A stretch of DNA of 64,000 nucleotides from Roseomonas sp. KE0001. Its GTDB lineage: Bacteria; Pseudomonadota; Alphaproteobacteria; Acetobacterales; Acetobacteraceae. Where the stretch lies: assembly GCF_016107285.1 (NCBI RefSeq), contig NZ_RCVQ01000005.1, positions 339,033-403,032 on the forward strand. The letters are read 5' to 3'. The position numbers were made by a program, and so were the translations under genes. The notes below the pieces were generated by a model. The model was not told the DNA's origin. It did no database searches and saw only the letters and a list, made by a program, of their open reading frames with translations. Shown piece after piece: positions 43,428 to 53,425 of the stretch (position 1 is the stretch's first letter; each line of letters starts with the position of its first letter).

Positions 43428-43730
43428 TTGACCGAAGATACCCGCCCGCTGAGCCGCCAGGATCTGATCGATTCCGCCGCCGCCGCCACGGGCCTGCCCA
43501 AGACCCAGGCCGATGCGGTGCTGAAGGCCGTGCTGTCGACCCTGGGCGACACCCTCGGGGCCGGGCGCGAGGTTCGCCTGGCCGGGTTCGGCTCCTTCGC
43601 GGTGAGCGAGCGCGCCGCCCGCCAGGGCCGCAACCCGGCCACCGGCGAGGTGGTGGAGATCGCCGCCAGCCGCACCGTGAAGTTCAAGCCGGCCAAGGAT
43701 CTCAAGAGCCGCCTCGGCGAGGCCGGCTGA
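43428..43730 (+). CDS. HU/IHF-family DNA-binding protein
   Basis: 100-residue nucleoid protein. The beta-arm and core motif are clear: [25 protein letters not shown] region about 47-67 followed by [24 protein letters not shown] start at 43428 with GGAG 7 bases upstream; the first residues ([15 protein letters not shown]) precede the usual HU helix by about eight residues. Dimeric DNA-bending protein affecting chromosome structure and transcription. HU and IHF cannot be separated with certainty; a variant HU is likely. Confidence 0.88.
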   Translation: MTEDTRPLSRQDLIDSAAAATGLPKTQADAVLKAVLSTLGDTLGAGREVRLAGFGSFAVSERAARQGRNPATGEVVEIAASRTVKFKPAKDLKSRLGEAG

Positions 43731-43854
43731 CGGCGCGCGGCGGAGGCCTCCGGGTGCTCCGCCGCCCCCGACATTTCCGGCCCCGCCCCCTCCGGTCTTG
43801 ACCCCTTCGGCGCCCGGCGGAATGGTGTCGTGTCCCCAGGCAGGGAGAGCGGCG

Positions 43855-44487
43855 ATGAGTGGGCCCGATCACCATCACCACCATGACCATGACGACGAGG
43901 GTAGCGAGCTCTCGGGGATGGCGCTGCGCGTGCGCGCGCTGGAATCCCTGCTGGTCGAGAAGGGCTACGCCGATCCGGCCGCGCTGGACGCGCTGATCGA
44001 GACCTACGAGACGCGCATCGGCCCGCGCAACGGCGCCCGCGTCGTGGCGAAGGCCTGGGCCGATCCCGACTTCCGCGACTGGCTGCGGCGCGACGCCTCG
44101 GCCGCCATCCATTCCCTCGGCTATACCGGGCGCCAGGGCGAGCACATGGTGGCGGTGGAGAACACCGAGGCGGAGCACAACATGGTCGTCTGCACCCTGT
44201 GCTCCTGCTACCCCTGGCCGGTGCTGGGCCTGCCGCCCGCCTGGTACAAGTCGCCCGCCTACCGCTCCCGCGCCGTGCTCGATCCGCGGGGCGTGCTGGC
44301 CGATTTCGGCGTCACCCTGCCGGAGACGACGCGCATCCGCGTCTGGGATTCCACGGCCGAGACGCGCTACCTCGTCATCCCCCGCCGGCCCGCCGGCACC
44401 GAGGGCTGGGAGGAATCGCGGCTGGCCGATCTCGTCAGCCGCGATTCCATGATCGGCACCGCCCTGGCGCGCGAGCCGGCGGCATGA
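43855..44487 (+). CDS. nthA: Nitrile hydratase alpha subunit, cobalt type
   Basis: 210-residue catalytic subunit. The metal site [17 protein letters not shown] with CTLCSC is the cobalt-type signature (iron enzymes have CSLCSC); the two inner Cys become sulfinic/sulfenic acids. The N-terminus is a His/Asp cluster ([10 protein letters not shown], residues 6-15), possibly a cobalt-loading tail. AGGGAGAG precedes the ATG at 43855. Hydrates nitriles to amides in the cytoplasm with the beta subunit. Thiocyanate hydrolase gamma subunit is the alternative, less likely given the accessory gene layout. Confidence 0.9.
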   Translation: MSGPDHHHHHDHDDEGSELSGMALRVRALESLLVEKGYADPAALDALIETYETRIGPRNGARVVAKAWADPDFRDWLRRDASAAIHSLGYTGRQGEHMVAVENTEAEHNMVVCTLCSCYPWPVLGLPPAWYKSPAYRSRAVLDPRGVLADFGVTLPETTRIRVWDSTAETRYLVIPRRPAGTEGWEESRLADLVSRDSMIGTALAREPAA

Positions 44488-45140
44488 ACGGCGCGCAGGA
44501 CCTGGGCGGCATGCAGGGCTTCGGCCCGGTGCGGCCGGAGCCGGAGGAGGTCCGCTTCCATGCCGGCTGGGAGAGGCGCGCCCTGGCGGTGACGCTCGCG
44601 GCCGGGGCGCTCGGGCAATGGAGCATCGATGCCGCGCGGCATGCGCGGGAGACCCTGCCGCCGGGCGAGTACCTGACCTCCAGCTACTACGAGATCTGGA
44701 TCAAGGGTCTGGAGAAGCTGCTGCTGCAGAAGGGCCTGGTGACCGAGACCGAACTGCGCGACGGCAAGGCATACGGGCCCGGCAGGCCGCTGAAGCCGCT
44801 CGCCGCCGCCGAGGTCGCGCCGATGCTGGCGCGCGGCTCGCCCTATTCCCGCCCGGCGGGGGCGCCGGCGCACTTCGCCGAGGGGGAGGCCGTGCGGGCG
44901 CGCAACTTCCAGACCAGCGGCCATACCCGCCTGCCGCGCTACGCGCGCGGGCGGCAGGGTGTCATCGAGCGTGTGCATGGCGTCTTCGTCTTTCCGGACA
45001 CGCTGGCGCTGGGCGGCGACGAGGCGCCGCAATGGCTCTACGCCGTCCGCTTCACCGCCGGCGAGCTCTGGGGCGAGGGCGCCGATCCGGCCGTCACCGT
45101 CACCCTCGATGCCTGGGAGTCCTATCTTGAGCCGGTGTGA
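44484..45140 (+). CDS. nthB: Nitrile hydratase beta subunit
   Basis: 218-residue beta subunit. Recognisable by [16 protein letters not shown] at the start, [21 protein letters not shown] and the C-terminal SH3-like [21 protein letters not shown] domain. The start overlaps the alpha stop (ATGA). Forms the heterodimer interface over the cobalt centre. Confidence 0.92.
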   Translation: MNGAQDLGGMQGFGPVRPEPEEVRFHAGWERRALAVTLAAGALGQWSIDAARHARETLPPGEYLTSSYYEIWIKGLEKLLLQKGLVTETELRDGKAYGPGRPLKPLAAAEVAPMLARGSPYSRPAGAPAHFAEGEAVRARNFQTSGHTRLPRYARGRQGVIERVHGVFVFPDTLALGGDEAPQWLYAVRFTAGELWGEGADPAVTVTLDAWESYLEPV

Positions 45141-45555
45141 CGATGCGACGGCCGAGGCGCTGAGCCTGCCGCGCGACGCGGAGGGTCCGGTCTTCGCCGA
45201 GCCCTGGGAAGCCCAGGCCTTCGCCATGGCCGTGGCCCTGCACGAGGCGGGATGCTTCGGCTGGGGCGAATGGGCGGAGGCGCTCGGCCGCTGCATCGCC
45301 TCCGGCGGCGGCTCCTACTACGCGCAGTGGCTGGATGCGCTGGAGGCCTTGCTGGCGGAGAAGGGGATCGTCGCGCCGGAGGCGCTGGAGGCGCGCCGCC
45401 AGGCCTGGGCGCGGGCGGCCGCGGCGACACCCCATGGCCGGCCGATCACCCTGGCGGCGGATCCGCTGGCCGCTCCCCTGGCCTCTCCCTCGGCGAGCCC
45501 CGCCGCCGGGTCCCGGCCGCCCGGGCCACCGTCCGCGGGCCATCTGGCGGGCTGA
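45127..45555 (+). CDS. Nitrile hydratase accessory/activator protein
   Basis: 142-residue metallochaperone-type accessory protein, similar to the N-terminal half of the beta subunit: EPWEAQAFAMAVALHEAG and GGSYYAQWLDALEALLAEKG. TTG start at 45127 lies within the last 14 bases of the beta gene (overlap). It inserts cobalt into the alpha subunit. The C-terminal 25 residues are Pro/Ala/Ser-rich and overlap the convergent amidohydrolase gene by 110 bases. Confidence 0.82.
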   Translation: MSRCDDATAEALSLPRDAEGPVFAEPWEAQAFAMAVALHEAGCFGWGEWAEALGRCIASGGGSYYAQWLDALEALLAEKGIVAPEALEARRQAWARAAAATPHGRPITLAADPLAAPLASPSASPAAGSRPPGPPSAGHLAG

Positions 45556-46483
45556 GGCGCGGCGGTTCCGCGGGTGGGAAGCGGTAGTAGCGCGCCGCGT
45601 TGTCGTGAAAGACGGCGCGCTGCTCCGACGGGCTGAAGGGGGCCAGGATCTCCCGCAGGCCGTCGCAGATGGCGGCGTAGGACATGCTGCGGCGGGCCAT
45701 GGGATAGTCGCTGCCGAACATCGCCCGCCCGGGCCCGAAGGCCTCGAGGCAGGGCAGCACCACGGCCGCCAGCGCCTTTGTCTCCGTGCCCTCGCTGTAG
45801 GCGCTCGGGTGCGAGAGCTTGATGGCGACATTGGGCCGCGCCGCCAGGACCCTCAGCCCGCGGCGCCAGCGCTCCAGCCCCGCCGCATCGCGGTCGAGCG
45901 GCGAGGCGCAGTGGTCGACGATGAAGACCTGGTCCGGCAGGGCCGCCGCCAGCGCCGCCACCTCCTCGGCCTGGTAGGGGTTCATGAGCAGCTCCATGAC
46001 CAGGCCGTGCGCGCGCAGCAGCGCGAGCCCCTGGCGCCAGGCGGCGTGCTCCGTCAGGCCGCGCAGGGTCCAGCTCCGCGCCGGATCGGGATGCCAGCGG
46101 ATGGTCTCGCGCAGGCCGGCGAGGCGGGGGGAGGCGGCGAGCTGGCGCTCCAGCATCTCGGCCGCGCCGCCGGCCGCGAGCGGCACATAGCCGACATAGC
46201 GTCCGGCGATTCCCGCCGGGCGCGCCAGCCCCTCCAGCCAGAGCGTCTCCTCCGAGGGATCGTGGATCCGGTCCCACAGCGCCTCGACATGCACCGAGCC
46301 GACGATGCCCTGGCCCGCCATGTCCGCCAGCAGGTCGTCGATCAGGTAGTCCTGCTGCAGATGGCTGACATCGCCCAGCACGCCGACATGCCGGCCCGAG
46401 ATCCAGGGATGGCGGCGCATCGACAGGTCCCACAGGTGATGGTGGGCGTCGATGATCGGACCCTTGTAGCGTCGGGCGTGCAT
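45446..46483 (-). CDS. Amidohydrolase, PDC lactonase / fuconolactonase-like (amidohydrolase_2)
   Basis: 345-residue TIM-barrel hydrolase. Motifs: IIDAHHHLWDL at residues about 9-19, GLRETIRWHPDP, IVDHCASP and AMFGSDYPMARR. The group hydrolyses lactones such as 2-pyrone-4,6-dicarboxylate or L-fucono-1,5-lactone. Start 46483 chosen because the domain begins there with AAGGAAAGG upstream; an upstream in-frame ATG adds only non-conserved sequence across a 17-bp duplication. The last 37 residues (Pro/Arg-rich) overlap the nitrile hydratase accessory gene on the other strand and are probably non-functional extension. Confidence 0.8.
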   Translation of the reverse strand: MHARRYKGPIIDAHHHLWDLSMRRHPWISGRHVGVLGDVSHLQQDYLIDDLLADMAGQGIVGSVHVEALWDRIHDPSEETLWLEGLARPAGIAGRYVGYVPLAAGGAAEMLERQLAASPRLAGLRETIRWHPDPARSWTLRGLTEHAAWRQGLALLRAHGLVMELLMNPYQAEEVAALAAALPDQVFIVDHCASPLDRDAAGLERWRRGLRVLAARPNVAIKLSHPSAYSEGTETKALAAVVLPCLEAFGPGRAMFGSDYPMARRSMSYAAICDGLREILAPFSPSEQRAVFHDNAARYYRFPPAEPPRLSPPDGPRTVARAAGTRRRGSPRERPGERPADPPPG

Positions 46484-46489
46484 GACCTT

Positions 46490-46523
46490 TCCTTGTCCGC
46501 GTCGGGTCCTTGTCCGCGTCGGG
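46490..46523. repeat. 17-bp direct tandem duplication upstream of the amidohydrolase gene
   Basis: TCCTTGTCCGCGTCGGG is present twice in a row. It lies in the leader of the minus-strand gene, before its Shine-Dalgarno. Likely a slippage product. Confidence 0.9.
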
Positions 46524-46644
46524 CATCTCCCCGGTTCCAGAATGCGGCAAGCCGGGGCGGGGAGCGAGAGCGGCACCGTATGACAAAACGGCAACTTTCC
46601 GGCCGGCCGCCTCTTCTTCCCTGGCATTCGAGGAAGGAGCCGGC

Positions 46645-47649
46645 ATGCGCAACAGGGACCGGGTGGCGGTGATCACGGGGGCTTCGGCCGGGGTGGGCCG
46701 GGCCACGGTGCTGCGCCTGGCGCGGGCCGGCTGGCATATCGGCCTGATCGCGCGCGGCGCCGAGCCCCTGGAGGCGCTGGCCCGCGAGGTCCGGGCCCTG
46801 GGTGCCGAGGCCCTGCCGCTGCCCTGCGACGTGGCCGATGCCGCGGCGGTCGAGGCGGCGGCAAGCGAGGCCGAACGCGTGCTCGGCCCGATCGACGCCT
46901 GGATCAACAACGCCATGGTCACGCTCTACGCCCCGATCCATGACGTCAGCCCGGAGGAGTTCCGCCGCGTCACCGAGGTCTGCTACCTGGGCTATGTCCA
47001 CGGCACCATGGCGGCCCTGCGGCGGATGCGGGGGCGGAACCGGCCCGGCCGCATCCTCCAGGTCGGCTCGGCGCTGGCCTATCACGGCATTCCGCTGCAG
47101 GGCGCCTATAGCGGCGCCAAGCATGCCATCCAGGGCTTCACGGATTCGCTCCGCGCCGAGCTGCGGCAGGAAGGCAGCGGGATCAGCGTGACCGAGGTGC
47201 ACCTGTCGGCGGTCAACACCCCGCAATTCGCCTGGGCCCGGGCGCGCCTGCCGCACCGCCCCCGTCCGATGGGCCGCGCGGTGACGCCCGAGGCGGCGGC
47301 CCGCGCCATCGAGGCGGCGCTGATCCATGGCGGCCGTGAGCACTGGCTCGGCGGCGCGGGGCTGATGGCGCTGCTCGGGCCCCTGATGCCGGGCCTCGCC
47401 GACCGCTACCTGGCCCGCGCCGCGCCCTCCGGGCAGATGGATCCGGCCGCGCCGCCGCGCCCGGCCCAGGCGGCGGGGAATCTCTTCGAGCCGCGCGCCG
47501 TCTTCGACCGGCTGGACGGCCCCTATGCCGCCGAGGCCACGGACCGGGCGCTGCGGCTCTCGGGCGGGGCGGCGCGGGCGCTGGCCGGCGGCGCGGCCCT
47601 GGCCCTGGCCTGCGGCGTCGGTCTCGCGCTGGGCCGGAGGCGCGGCTGA
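46645..47649 (+). CDS. SDR family oxidoreductase with C-terminal transmembrane segment
   Basis: 334-residue short-chain dehydrogenase. Motifs: VAVITGASAGVGRA (about 6-19), INNAM, VGSALAYHG and catalytic YSGAKHA. Beyond the usual 250 residues is a linker and a C-terminal hydrophobic segment (ALAGGAALALACGVGLALG) with an Arg-rich end, which may anchor it in the inner membrane. AGGAAGGAG precedes the ATG at 46645. TGATG overlap with the GH15 gene indicates co-translation. Substrate unknown. Confidence 0.82.
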   Translation: MRNRDRVAVITGASAGVGRATVLRLARAGWHIGLIARGAEPLEALAREVRALGAEALPLPCDVADAAAVEAAASEAERVLGPIDAWINNAMVTLYAPIHDVSPEEFRRVTEVCYLGYVHGTMAALRRMRGRNRPGRILQVGSALAYHGIPLQGAYSGAKHAIQGFTDSLRAELRQEGSGISVTEVHLSAVNTPQFAWARARLPHRPRPMGRAVTPEAAARAIEAALIHGGREHWLGGAGLMALLGPLMPGLADRYLARAAPSGQMDPAAPPRPAQAAGNLFEPRAVFDRLDGPYAAEATDRALRLSGGAARALAGGAALALACGVGLALGRRRG

Positions 47650-49553
47650 TGCGGCCTTCCGAGCCGCTGGCTCTGCCGGCGCTGGAGGGCGAGGCCGAGC
47701 CGGCGGGGCGCGACTACCGGCCGATCGCGGATTACGCCTTCCTGGGCGACGGCCATGGCAGCGCGCTGGTCGCGCGCGATGGCTCGATCGACTGGGCGGC
47801 GCTGCCGCGCTTCGATGCCGAGCCGGTCTTCTCGCGCCTGCTCGACCGCCGCCGCGGCGGCTTCTTCCAGGTCCGGCCGGCCGAGGCCTGCACGGTCACG
47901 CGCGCCTACCGCCCCGGCACCATGATCCTGGAGACCCGCTTCCGGACGGCGCGGGGCGAGGTGCTGCTGACCGATGCCCTGGTCGCCGGCCCGCCCTCCG
48001 GGCAGGGACCGGACCGGCTGCTGCGCCGCGTCGAGGGCCTCGTCGGCGAGGTCGTGATGGTGGCGCGCCATCAGCCCCTGGCGGGCTTCGCCACGGCCTT
48101 CCCGGCGCTGCGCCTGACGCCCGGCCTGGTCGATATGGCGGAGGGTCCTTCCCTGGCGACGGATGTGGAGTTCTCCCCGGCCGGCGAGGCCGCCCTGGCG
48201 CGCTTCACCCTGGCCGCCGGGGCGGCGCGCCACTTCCTGCTGGGCGATGCCGCCAGCGCGGCACAGGAGCTGCCCGGCTTCCAGGCCCTGCTGGATGAGG
48301 CGGCCCGGCGCTGGGGCGAGTGGTCGCGCGGCGCCACCTATGCCGGCCCCTGGCGCGAGATGGTGGAGCGCAGTGCCCTGGTGCTGAAGGGCCTGACCTA
48401 CACCCCGACCGGCGCCATGGTGGCCGCCGCCACCACCTCGCTGCCGGAGGAGGTCGGCGGCATTCGCAACTGGGACTACCGCTTCTGCTGGCTGCGCGAT
48501 TCCTGCCTGGCCTTCTATGCCCTGAAGAAGCACGGCCAGGTGCGGGAGGCGCAGGCCTTCCTCGACTTCGTCCTCGGCCTTTGCCGCGGCGAGAACGGGC
48601 GCCTGCCGCCGCTCTTCGACATCACCGGCAGCCGGGGGATGGCAGAGGAGGAGGTGGCGCATTTCGAGGGCTATCGCGGCAGCCGCCCGGTGCGCAACGG
48701 CAACGAGGCGGCGGAGCAGCACCAGCTCGACGTCTATGGCCAGGTGCTGGACCTGATCCATTTCCACCACAGCATCGGCGGCGCGGTGGAAGGCCCGCTG
48801 CGCGACACCGCCATCGCCCTGGCCGACCTCGTGGCCCGGGAGTGGCGCGAGCCGGATGCGGGGCTGTGGGAGCCGCGCCAGCCGGAACAGCACTACGTCC
48901 ATGCCGCGCTGATGAACTGGGTGGCACTGGACCGCGCCATCCGCTGCTTAGGAGCGCGCGAGCACTGGCTGCGCGAGCGGCAGGCGATCGAGGAGGCGAT
49001 CCGGCGCGAGGGCGTGCATCCGGTGCGCGGCCATCTCACGCAGGTCATGGGCGGCGAGGACGTGGACGCGGCGCTGCTGCTGGCGCCGATGCTCGGCTTC
49101 CCGCTGGATGACGCGGTGCTGGAGCGCACCGTCGATGCCGTGATCGCGCGGCTGGGGCACGGCCCGCTGGTCTATCGCTACAAGACCGAGGACGGGCTGC
49201 CGGGGCACGAGGGAACCTTCCTCCTTTGCGCCTTCTGGCTGGTCGACGCGCTGCTGGCGCTCGGCCGCGAGCGAGAGGCGCGGGAGCGCTTCGCCGCCCT
49301 GGTGGCGATGGCCAACGATGTCGGCCTCTATGCCGAGGAAATCGGCGAGGCGGGCGAGTTCCTCGGCAACTTCCCGCAGGCCTTCAGCCATCTCGGCCTG
49401 ATCCACAGCGCCCTGGTGCTGGATCTCTACGAGGCCGGGGGCCGGGAGGCGGTGCGCGGCAGCTATGCGGACCGCGCGCTGCGCGAGACCCGCAACCGCC
49501 TCGCGCCCAGCCTGCCCCCCCGCCATCCCCCCGGCGGCGCGCCGGAGGCGTGA
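47649..49553 (+). CDS. Glycoside hydrolase family 15 protein (glucoamylase/trehalase-like)
   Basis: 634-residue enzyme with the bacterial GH15 layout: N-terminal beta-sandwich (YRPIADYAFLGDGHGSALV, DGSIDWAALPRFD) and an (alpha/alpha)6 barrel containing GGIRNWDYRFCWLRDS and YRYKTEDGLPGHEGTF, where the acid/base glutamates reside. No signal peptide, so cytoplasmic. Many GH15 proteins with this N-terminus are trehalases or act on short alpha-glucans. Coupled with the upstream membrane-anchored SDR. Convergent with the isochorismatase-like gene (13-base gap). Confidence 0.85.
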   Translation: MRPSEPLALPALEGEAEPAGRDYRPIADYAFLGDGHGSALVARDGSIDWAALPRFDAEPVFSRLLDRRRGGFFQVRPAEACTVTRAYRPGTMILETRFRTARGEVLLTDALVAGPPSGQGPDRLLRRVEGLVGEVVMVARHQPLAGFATAFPALRLTPGLVDMAEGPSLATDVEFSPAGEAALARFTLAAGAARHFLLGDAASAAQELPGFQALLDEAARRWGEWSRGATYAGPWREMVERSALVLKGLTYTPTGAMVAAATTSLPEEVGGIRNWDYRFCWLRDSCLAFYALKKHGQVREAQAFLDFVLGLCRGENGRLPPLFDITGSRGMAEEEVAHFEGYRGSRPVRNGNEAAEQHQLDVYGQVLDLIHFHHSIGGAVEGPLRDTAIALADLVAREWREPDAGLWEPRQPEQHYVHAALMNWVALDRAIRCLGAREHWLRERQAIEEAIRREGVHPVRGHLTQVMGGEDVDAALLLAPMLGFPLDDAVLERTVDAVIARLGHGPLVYRYKTEDGLPGHEGTFLLCAFWLVDALLALGREREARERFAALVAMANDVGLYAEEIGEAGEFLGNFPQAFSHLGLIHSALVLDLYEAGGREAVRGSYADRALRETRNRLAPSLPPRHPPGGAPEA

Positions 49554-49566
49554 GGCCGCCCGTCCC

Positions 49567-50178
49567 TCAGGCCCAGGCGCGCAGGATCTCCTCGCTGTCC
49601 GCCGTCTCGATCTGCTGGCCGTAGCGCTCGTTGTAGAGGGTCAGCAGCGCGTCATGCGTGCGGTCGGAGGAGGAGCAGATGGCGTCCATCGGCACCACCA
49701 CCCGGTAGCCGCGATCGACCGCGCCGAGCACGGCCGCCAGCACGCAGACATCCGTCTCGGCGCCGCTGATGATCAGCGTGTCCGCCTCGCGCTCCTGCAG
49801 CAGCCGGTCGAGCGCGCCATCCAGCCAGGGCGAGTAGACGGTCTTGTCCAGCACCCGCGCCGGCGGTGCGAAGCGCGCCAGCTCGGGCAGCAACTCGGTC
49901 TGGCCGGGCGGCAGTGCCTCCAGCGTCATCTCCGACCAGCTCTCGTAATAGCGCTTCCAGGTGCCGTGCCCCTCGCCCGGGCGCCGGGCCGGGATGAAGC
50001 GGGTGAAGACCGTGCGGTCCGGATGTGCCGCCACCAGCCGCTCGACCACCGGCAGGACCCTTTCCATCCAGGGCGTGTGCCAGGGCGAGCCCAGTCCGAA
50101 GAGGCGCTGCATGTCGATGCAGAGATGCAGGCACCGCTCCGAGAGCGGGCCCTGGCGCAGACCTGGTTTCTTGCTCAT
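49567..50178 (-). CDS. Isochorismatase-like cysteine hydrolase
   Basis: 203-residue cysteine hydrolase with the triad Asp22 (CIDMQRLF), Lys112 (DKTVYSPW) and Cys145 (ETDVCVLAAV). Family members hydrolyse isochorismate, nicotinamide, ureidoacrylate or N-carbamoyl compounds. GGGAGAAGG precedes the ATG at 50178. It lies 98 bases downstream of the NAD synthetase gene on the same strand; a nicotinamidase-like role in NAD salvage is conceivable but the sequence is not clearly PncA. Confidence 0.82.
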   Translation of the reverse strand: MSKKPGLRQGPLSERCLHLCIDMQRLFGLGSPWHTPWMERVLPVVERLVAAHPDRTVFTRFIPARRPGEGHGTWKRYYESWSEMTLEALPPGQTELLPELARFAPPARVLDKTVYSPWLDGALDRLLQEREADTLIISGAETDVCVLAAVLGAVDRGYRVVVPMDAICSSSDRTHDALLTLYNERYGQQIETADSEEILRAWA

Positions 50179-50276
50179 GGCGTCCTTCTCCCGTTGTCCC
50201 GGAGTGAAGAATGAGCCAGGAGCGCGAGGGATGCAGGGCGGCGCGCCGGTCAGCCGCCGGTGTCCAGCCGCCGGTG

Positions 50277-52316
50277 TCAGTCGCCGGGCACGTTGCGGCG
50301 CAGCTCCTCCAGCCAGGCGCGGGCATTGCCGTCGGAGGGCGCGCGCCAGTCGCCGCGCGGCGAGAGCGAGCCGCCGGCCACCACCTTCGGCCCGTTCGGC
50401 ATGGCCGAGCGCTTGAACTGGCTGAAGCCGAAGAAGCGTTGCAGGAAGACCTCCAACCAGCGGCGGATGGTCGGCAGGTCGTAATGCTGCCGCCGCGCCT
50501 CGGGAAAGCCGGGCGGCCAGCGGCCGGCGGCGGCATCGCCCCAGGCCTGCAACGCCAGGAAGGCGATCTTGGAAGGGCGGAACCCGTAGCGCAGCGTGTA
50601 GAACAGGTTGAAGTCCTGCAGCGCATAGGGGCCGATCCTGGCCTCGGTGCTCTGCAGCGCCTGGGTCTCGGCATCGGCCGGGATCAGCTCGGGCGAGATC
50701 TCGGTGTCCAGCACCGAGAGCAGCGTCTCGTTCACCTCCGCCTCGAACTGCCCCGAGGCGGCCACCCAGCGGATCAGGTGCTGGATCAGCGTCTTCGGCA
50801 CGCCGGCATTGACATTGTAGTGCGACATCTGGTCGCCGACGCCATAGGTGCACCAGCCGAGCGCCAGCTCGGAGAGGTCGCCGGTGCCGAGCACCATGCC
50901 GCCGGCGTGGTTGGCGGCGCGGAACAGGTAGTCGGTGCGCAGCCCGGCCTGGACGTTCTCGAAGGTGACGTCATAGACCGGCTCGCCGGCGGCGAAGGGA
51001 TGGCCGAGGTCGCTCAGCATCTGCCGCGCCGCCGGGCGGATGTCGAGCTCGCGGGCATCGATGCCGAGCGCCGCCATCAGCCGGTGCGCGTTGGTCTTGG
51101 TGCCGGCCGAGGTGCCGAAACCAGGCAGGGTATAACCGATGATCTCCGTGCGCGGCCGCTGCATCAGGTCCATGGCCCGCGCGGCGACGATCAGCGCCTG
51201 GGTCGAATCGAGCCCGCCGGAGACGCCGATGACGAGCTTGCCGTTGCCCGTGGCGCGCAGCCGCTGCACCAGGCCGGAGACCTGGATGTTGTAGGCCTCG
51301 TAGCAGTCCTGGTGCAGCCGCTCCGGATTGGCGGGCACGAAGGGGAAGCGCTCCAGCGCGCGGCGGAAGCCGATGTCGCCGGTGGGCGGGTCGAGGCGGA
51401 AGCCGATCTCGCGGAAGGCGGGAGCCAGGCGGCGGCGGTTGTCGTCGAAGCTGCCCTGGCGGGCGCGCTCCTGGCGCAGCAGGTCGAGGTCGATGTCGGC
51501 GGTGACGATCTGGTCGGCCTCGGGGAAGCGGTCGCTCTCGGCCAGGATGGCGCCGTTCTCGAAGATCGAGACCTGCCCGTCCCAGGCGAGATCGGTGGTG
51601 GATTCCCCCGCCCCGGCGGCGGCGTAGAGATAGGCGGCGAGACAGCGCGCCGACTGCGCCTGCGCCAGCAGCCGGCGGGTGTCGGCCTTGCCCACGGTGA
51701 TGTTGCTGGCCGAGAGGTTGGCGAGCACCAGCGCGCCGGCCAGGGCCGCCTGGCTGGAGGGCGGCACCGGCACCCAGACGTCCTCGCAGATCTCGGCATG
51801 GATGGCGAGGTCCGGCAGGTCGTCGGCGCGGAAGATCTGGTCGGGGCCGAAGGGCGCTTCCTGCCCGGCGAGCCGGATGTGCCCGCCCTCGGTGCCCTCG
51901 CCGGCGGCGAAGTGGCGGCGCTCGTAGAACTCGCGGTAGTTCGGCAGATGCACCTTCGGCACCACACCCAGCAGGCGGCCGCGCTGCAGGGCCAGGGCGC
52001 AATTGTACAGCCGGCCCCGATGGCGCAGCGGCGCGCCCACCAGCAGCAGCGGGCGCATCGCCGCCGTCGCCGCCAGCAGCTCCGCGACCGCCGCCTCCAC
52101 CGCGTCGAGCAGCGTGTCCTGCAGCAGCAGGTCGTCGATGGCGTAGCCCGACAGGCTCAGCTCGGGAAAGACGGCGAGCGCCACGCCCTCGGCATCGCAG
52201 CGCCGCGCCGCCGCCAGGATGGCCTCGGCATTGCGGGCCGGATCGGCCAGGTGGCAGCGGGTGGTGCAGGCGGCCACCCGGGCGAAGCCGTGGCGGTAGA
52301 GGGCATGGAACTCCAT
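50277..52316 (-). CDS. nadE: Glutamine-dependent NAD(+) synthase
   Basis: 679-residue two-domain enzyme. The nitrilase-type glutaminase domain has Glu52 (FPELSLSGY), Lys121 (PKVHLPNY) and Cys177 (ICEDVW); the synthetase domain has the P-loop [11 protein letters not shown]. Length and residue positions are almost identical to the mycobacterial enzyme. Makes NAD from deamido-NAD, ATP and glutamine in the cytoplasm; essential. Lies 68 bases downstream of hemH on the same strand. Confidence 0.93.
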   Translation of the reverse strand: MEFHALYRHGFARVAACTTRCHLADPARNAEAILAAARRCDAEGVALAVFPELSLSGYAIDDLLLQDTLLDAVEAAVAELLAATAAMRPLLLVGAPLRHRGRLYNCALALQRGRLLGVVPKVHLPNYREFYERRHFAAGEGTEGGHIRLAGQEAPFGPDQIFRADDLPDLAIHAEICEDVWVPVPPSSQAALAGALVLANLSASNITVGKADTRRLLAQAQSARCLAAYLYAAAGAGESTTDLAWDGQVSIFENGAILAESDRFPEADQIVTADIDLDLLRQERARQGSFDDNRRRLAPAFREIGFRLDPPTGDIGFRRALERFPFVPANPERLHQDCYEAYNIQVSGLVQRLRATGNGKLVIGVSGGLDSTQALIVAARAMDLMQRPRTEIIGYTLPGFGTSAGTKTNAHRLMAALGIDARELDIRPAARQMLSDLGHPFAAGEPVYDVTFENVQAGLRTDYLFRAANHAGGMVLGTGDLSELALGWCTYGVGDQMSHYNVNAGVPKTLIQHLIRWVAASGQFEAEVNETLLSVLDTEISPELIPADAETQALQSTEARIGPYALQDFNLFYTLRYGFRPSKIAFLALQAWGDAAAGRWPPGFPEARRQHYDLPTIRRWLEVFLQRFFGFSQFKRSAMPNGPKVVAGGSLSPRGDWRAPSDGNARAWLEELRRNVPGD

Positions 52317-52384
52317 GATGGAGAATTGCGCCCGGTCCGGCCGCCCGGCAAGCCCGGCGGGATGAATTCCGCCGGAGGCCGCCC

Positions 52385-53425
52385 TCAGCGGGGCTGGACT
52401 TCTCCCCAGCCGGAGGTCTCCCGCGCGACGATGGCCGCGAGCAGGCGGATGGCGCCCGGCCCGTCATTCAGGCAGGGGATCAGCGTCAGGCTTTCGCCGC
52501 CGGCGGCGAGGAACTCGTCGCGCAGCTCATGGCCGATCTCGTCCAGCGTCTCGATGCAGTCGGACAGGAAGCCGGGCGTGATGACGGCGAGGTGACGCAG
52601 CCCCTGCCTTGCCATGCCGACCACCGTCTCGGCGGTATAGGGTTGCAGCCACGGTTCGCGCCCGAAGCGCGACTGGAAGGTGAGCGGCATCTCCGCCTCG
52701 GAGAGGCCGAGCGCCGCGCGCAGCGCCGCCATGGTCCGTTCGCATTCGGCGCGATAGGGGTCGCCGGCGGCGACGTAGCGTTCCGGCAGGCCGTGGAAGG
52801 AGGCGAGGATGCGCTCCGGCTGCCGCGGCAGGCCGGCCAGGGTCCCGCGCAGGCTCTCCGCCAGCGCCGCGATGTAGAGCGGGTGGTCGGGGAAGGAGGG
52901 GGCGATGCGCAGCGCCGGCTGGTGCCGCATCCGCATCAGGGCGCGGAAGACGTCGTCGTTCACCGTCGCCGTCGTGGTGGCGCTGTACTGCGGATAGAGC
53001 GGCACGACCAGGATGCGGTCGCAGCCCAGGTCCCGCAGCGCCGACAGCCGCTCGGCGATGGAGGGGCGGCCGTAGCGCATGGCCCAGTCGATGACGGGCG
53101 CCTGCCCGCAATCCCGCAGCAGCGCCGATTGCAGCAGGGCCGCCTGGGCACGGGTATGGGTGCGCAGGGGGGATTCGTCGCGCGCCGTGTTCCAGATGCG
53201 GCGGTAGGCGGCGCCGCTGCGGAAGGGGCGGGTGGTCAGGATGACCCCCTGCAGCAAGGGCTGCCAGAGGAGGGGGTTGTTCTCGATCACCCTCCGGTCC
53301 GACAGGAACTCGGACAGGTAGCGGCGCATGTCCCGGTAGCCCGTGGAATCGGGCGTGCCGAGATTGACCAGCAGCACGCCGATGCCGGGGGCGGAGGAGG
53401 CGCCGCCGGGGGGCTGGCGGGTCAT
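52385..53425 (-). CDS. hemH: Ferrochelatase
   Basis: 346-residue ferrochelatase inserting Fe2+ into protoporphyrin IX, the last step of haem synthesis. Recognised by [21 protein letters not shown] at the N-terminus, [18 protein letters not shown] segment ([14 protein letters not shown]), [13 protein letters not shown] with the catalytic His, and [15 protein letters not shown]. Start overlaps the hemC stop (ATGA), so the two haem genes are coupled. Confidence 0.95.
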   Translation of the reverse strand: MTRQPPGGASSAPGIGVLLVNLGTPDSTGYRDMRRYLSEFLSDRRVIENNPLLWQPLLQGVILTTRPFRSGAAYRRIWNTARDESPLRTHTRAQAALLQSALLRDCGQAPVIDWAMRYGRPSIAERLSALRDLGCDRILVVPLYPQYSATTTATVNDDVFRALMRMRHQPALRIAPSFPDHPLYIAALAESLRGTLAGLPRQPERILASFHGLPERYVAAGDPYRAECERTMAALRAALGLSEAEMPLTFQSRFGREPWLQPYTAETVVGMARQGLRHLAVITPGFLSDCIETLDEIGHELRDEFLAAGGESLTLIPCLNDGPGAIRLLAAIVARETSGWGEVQPR

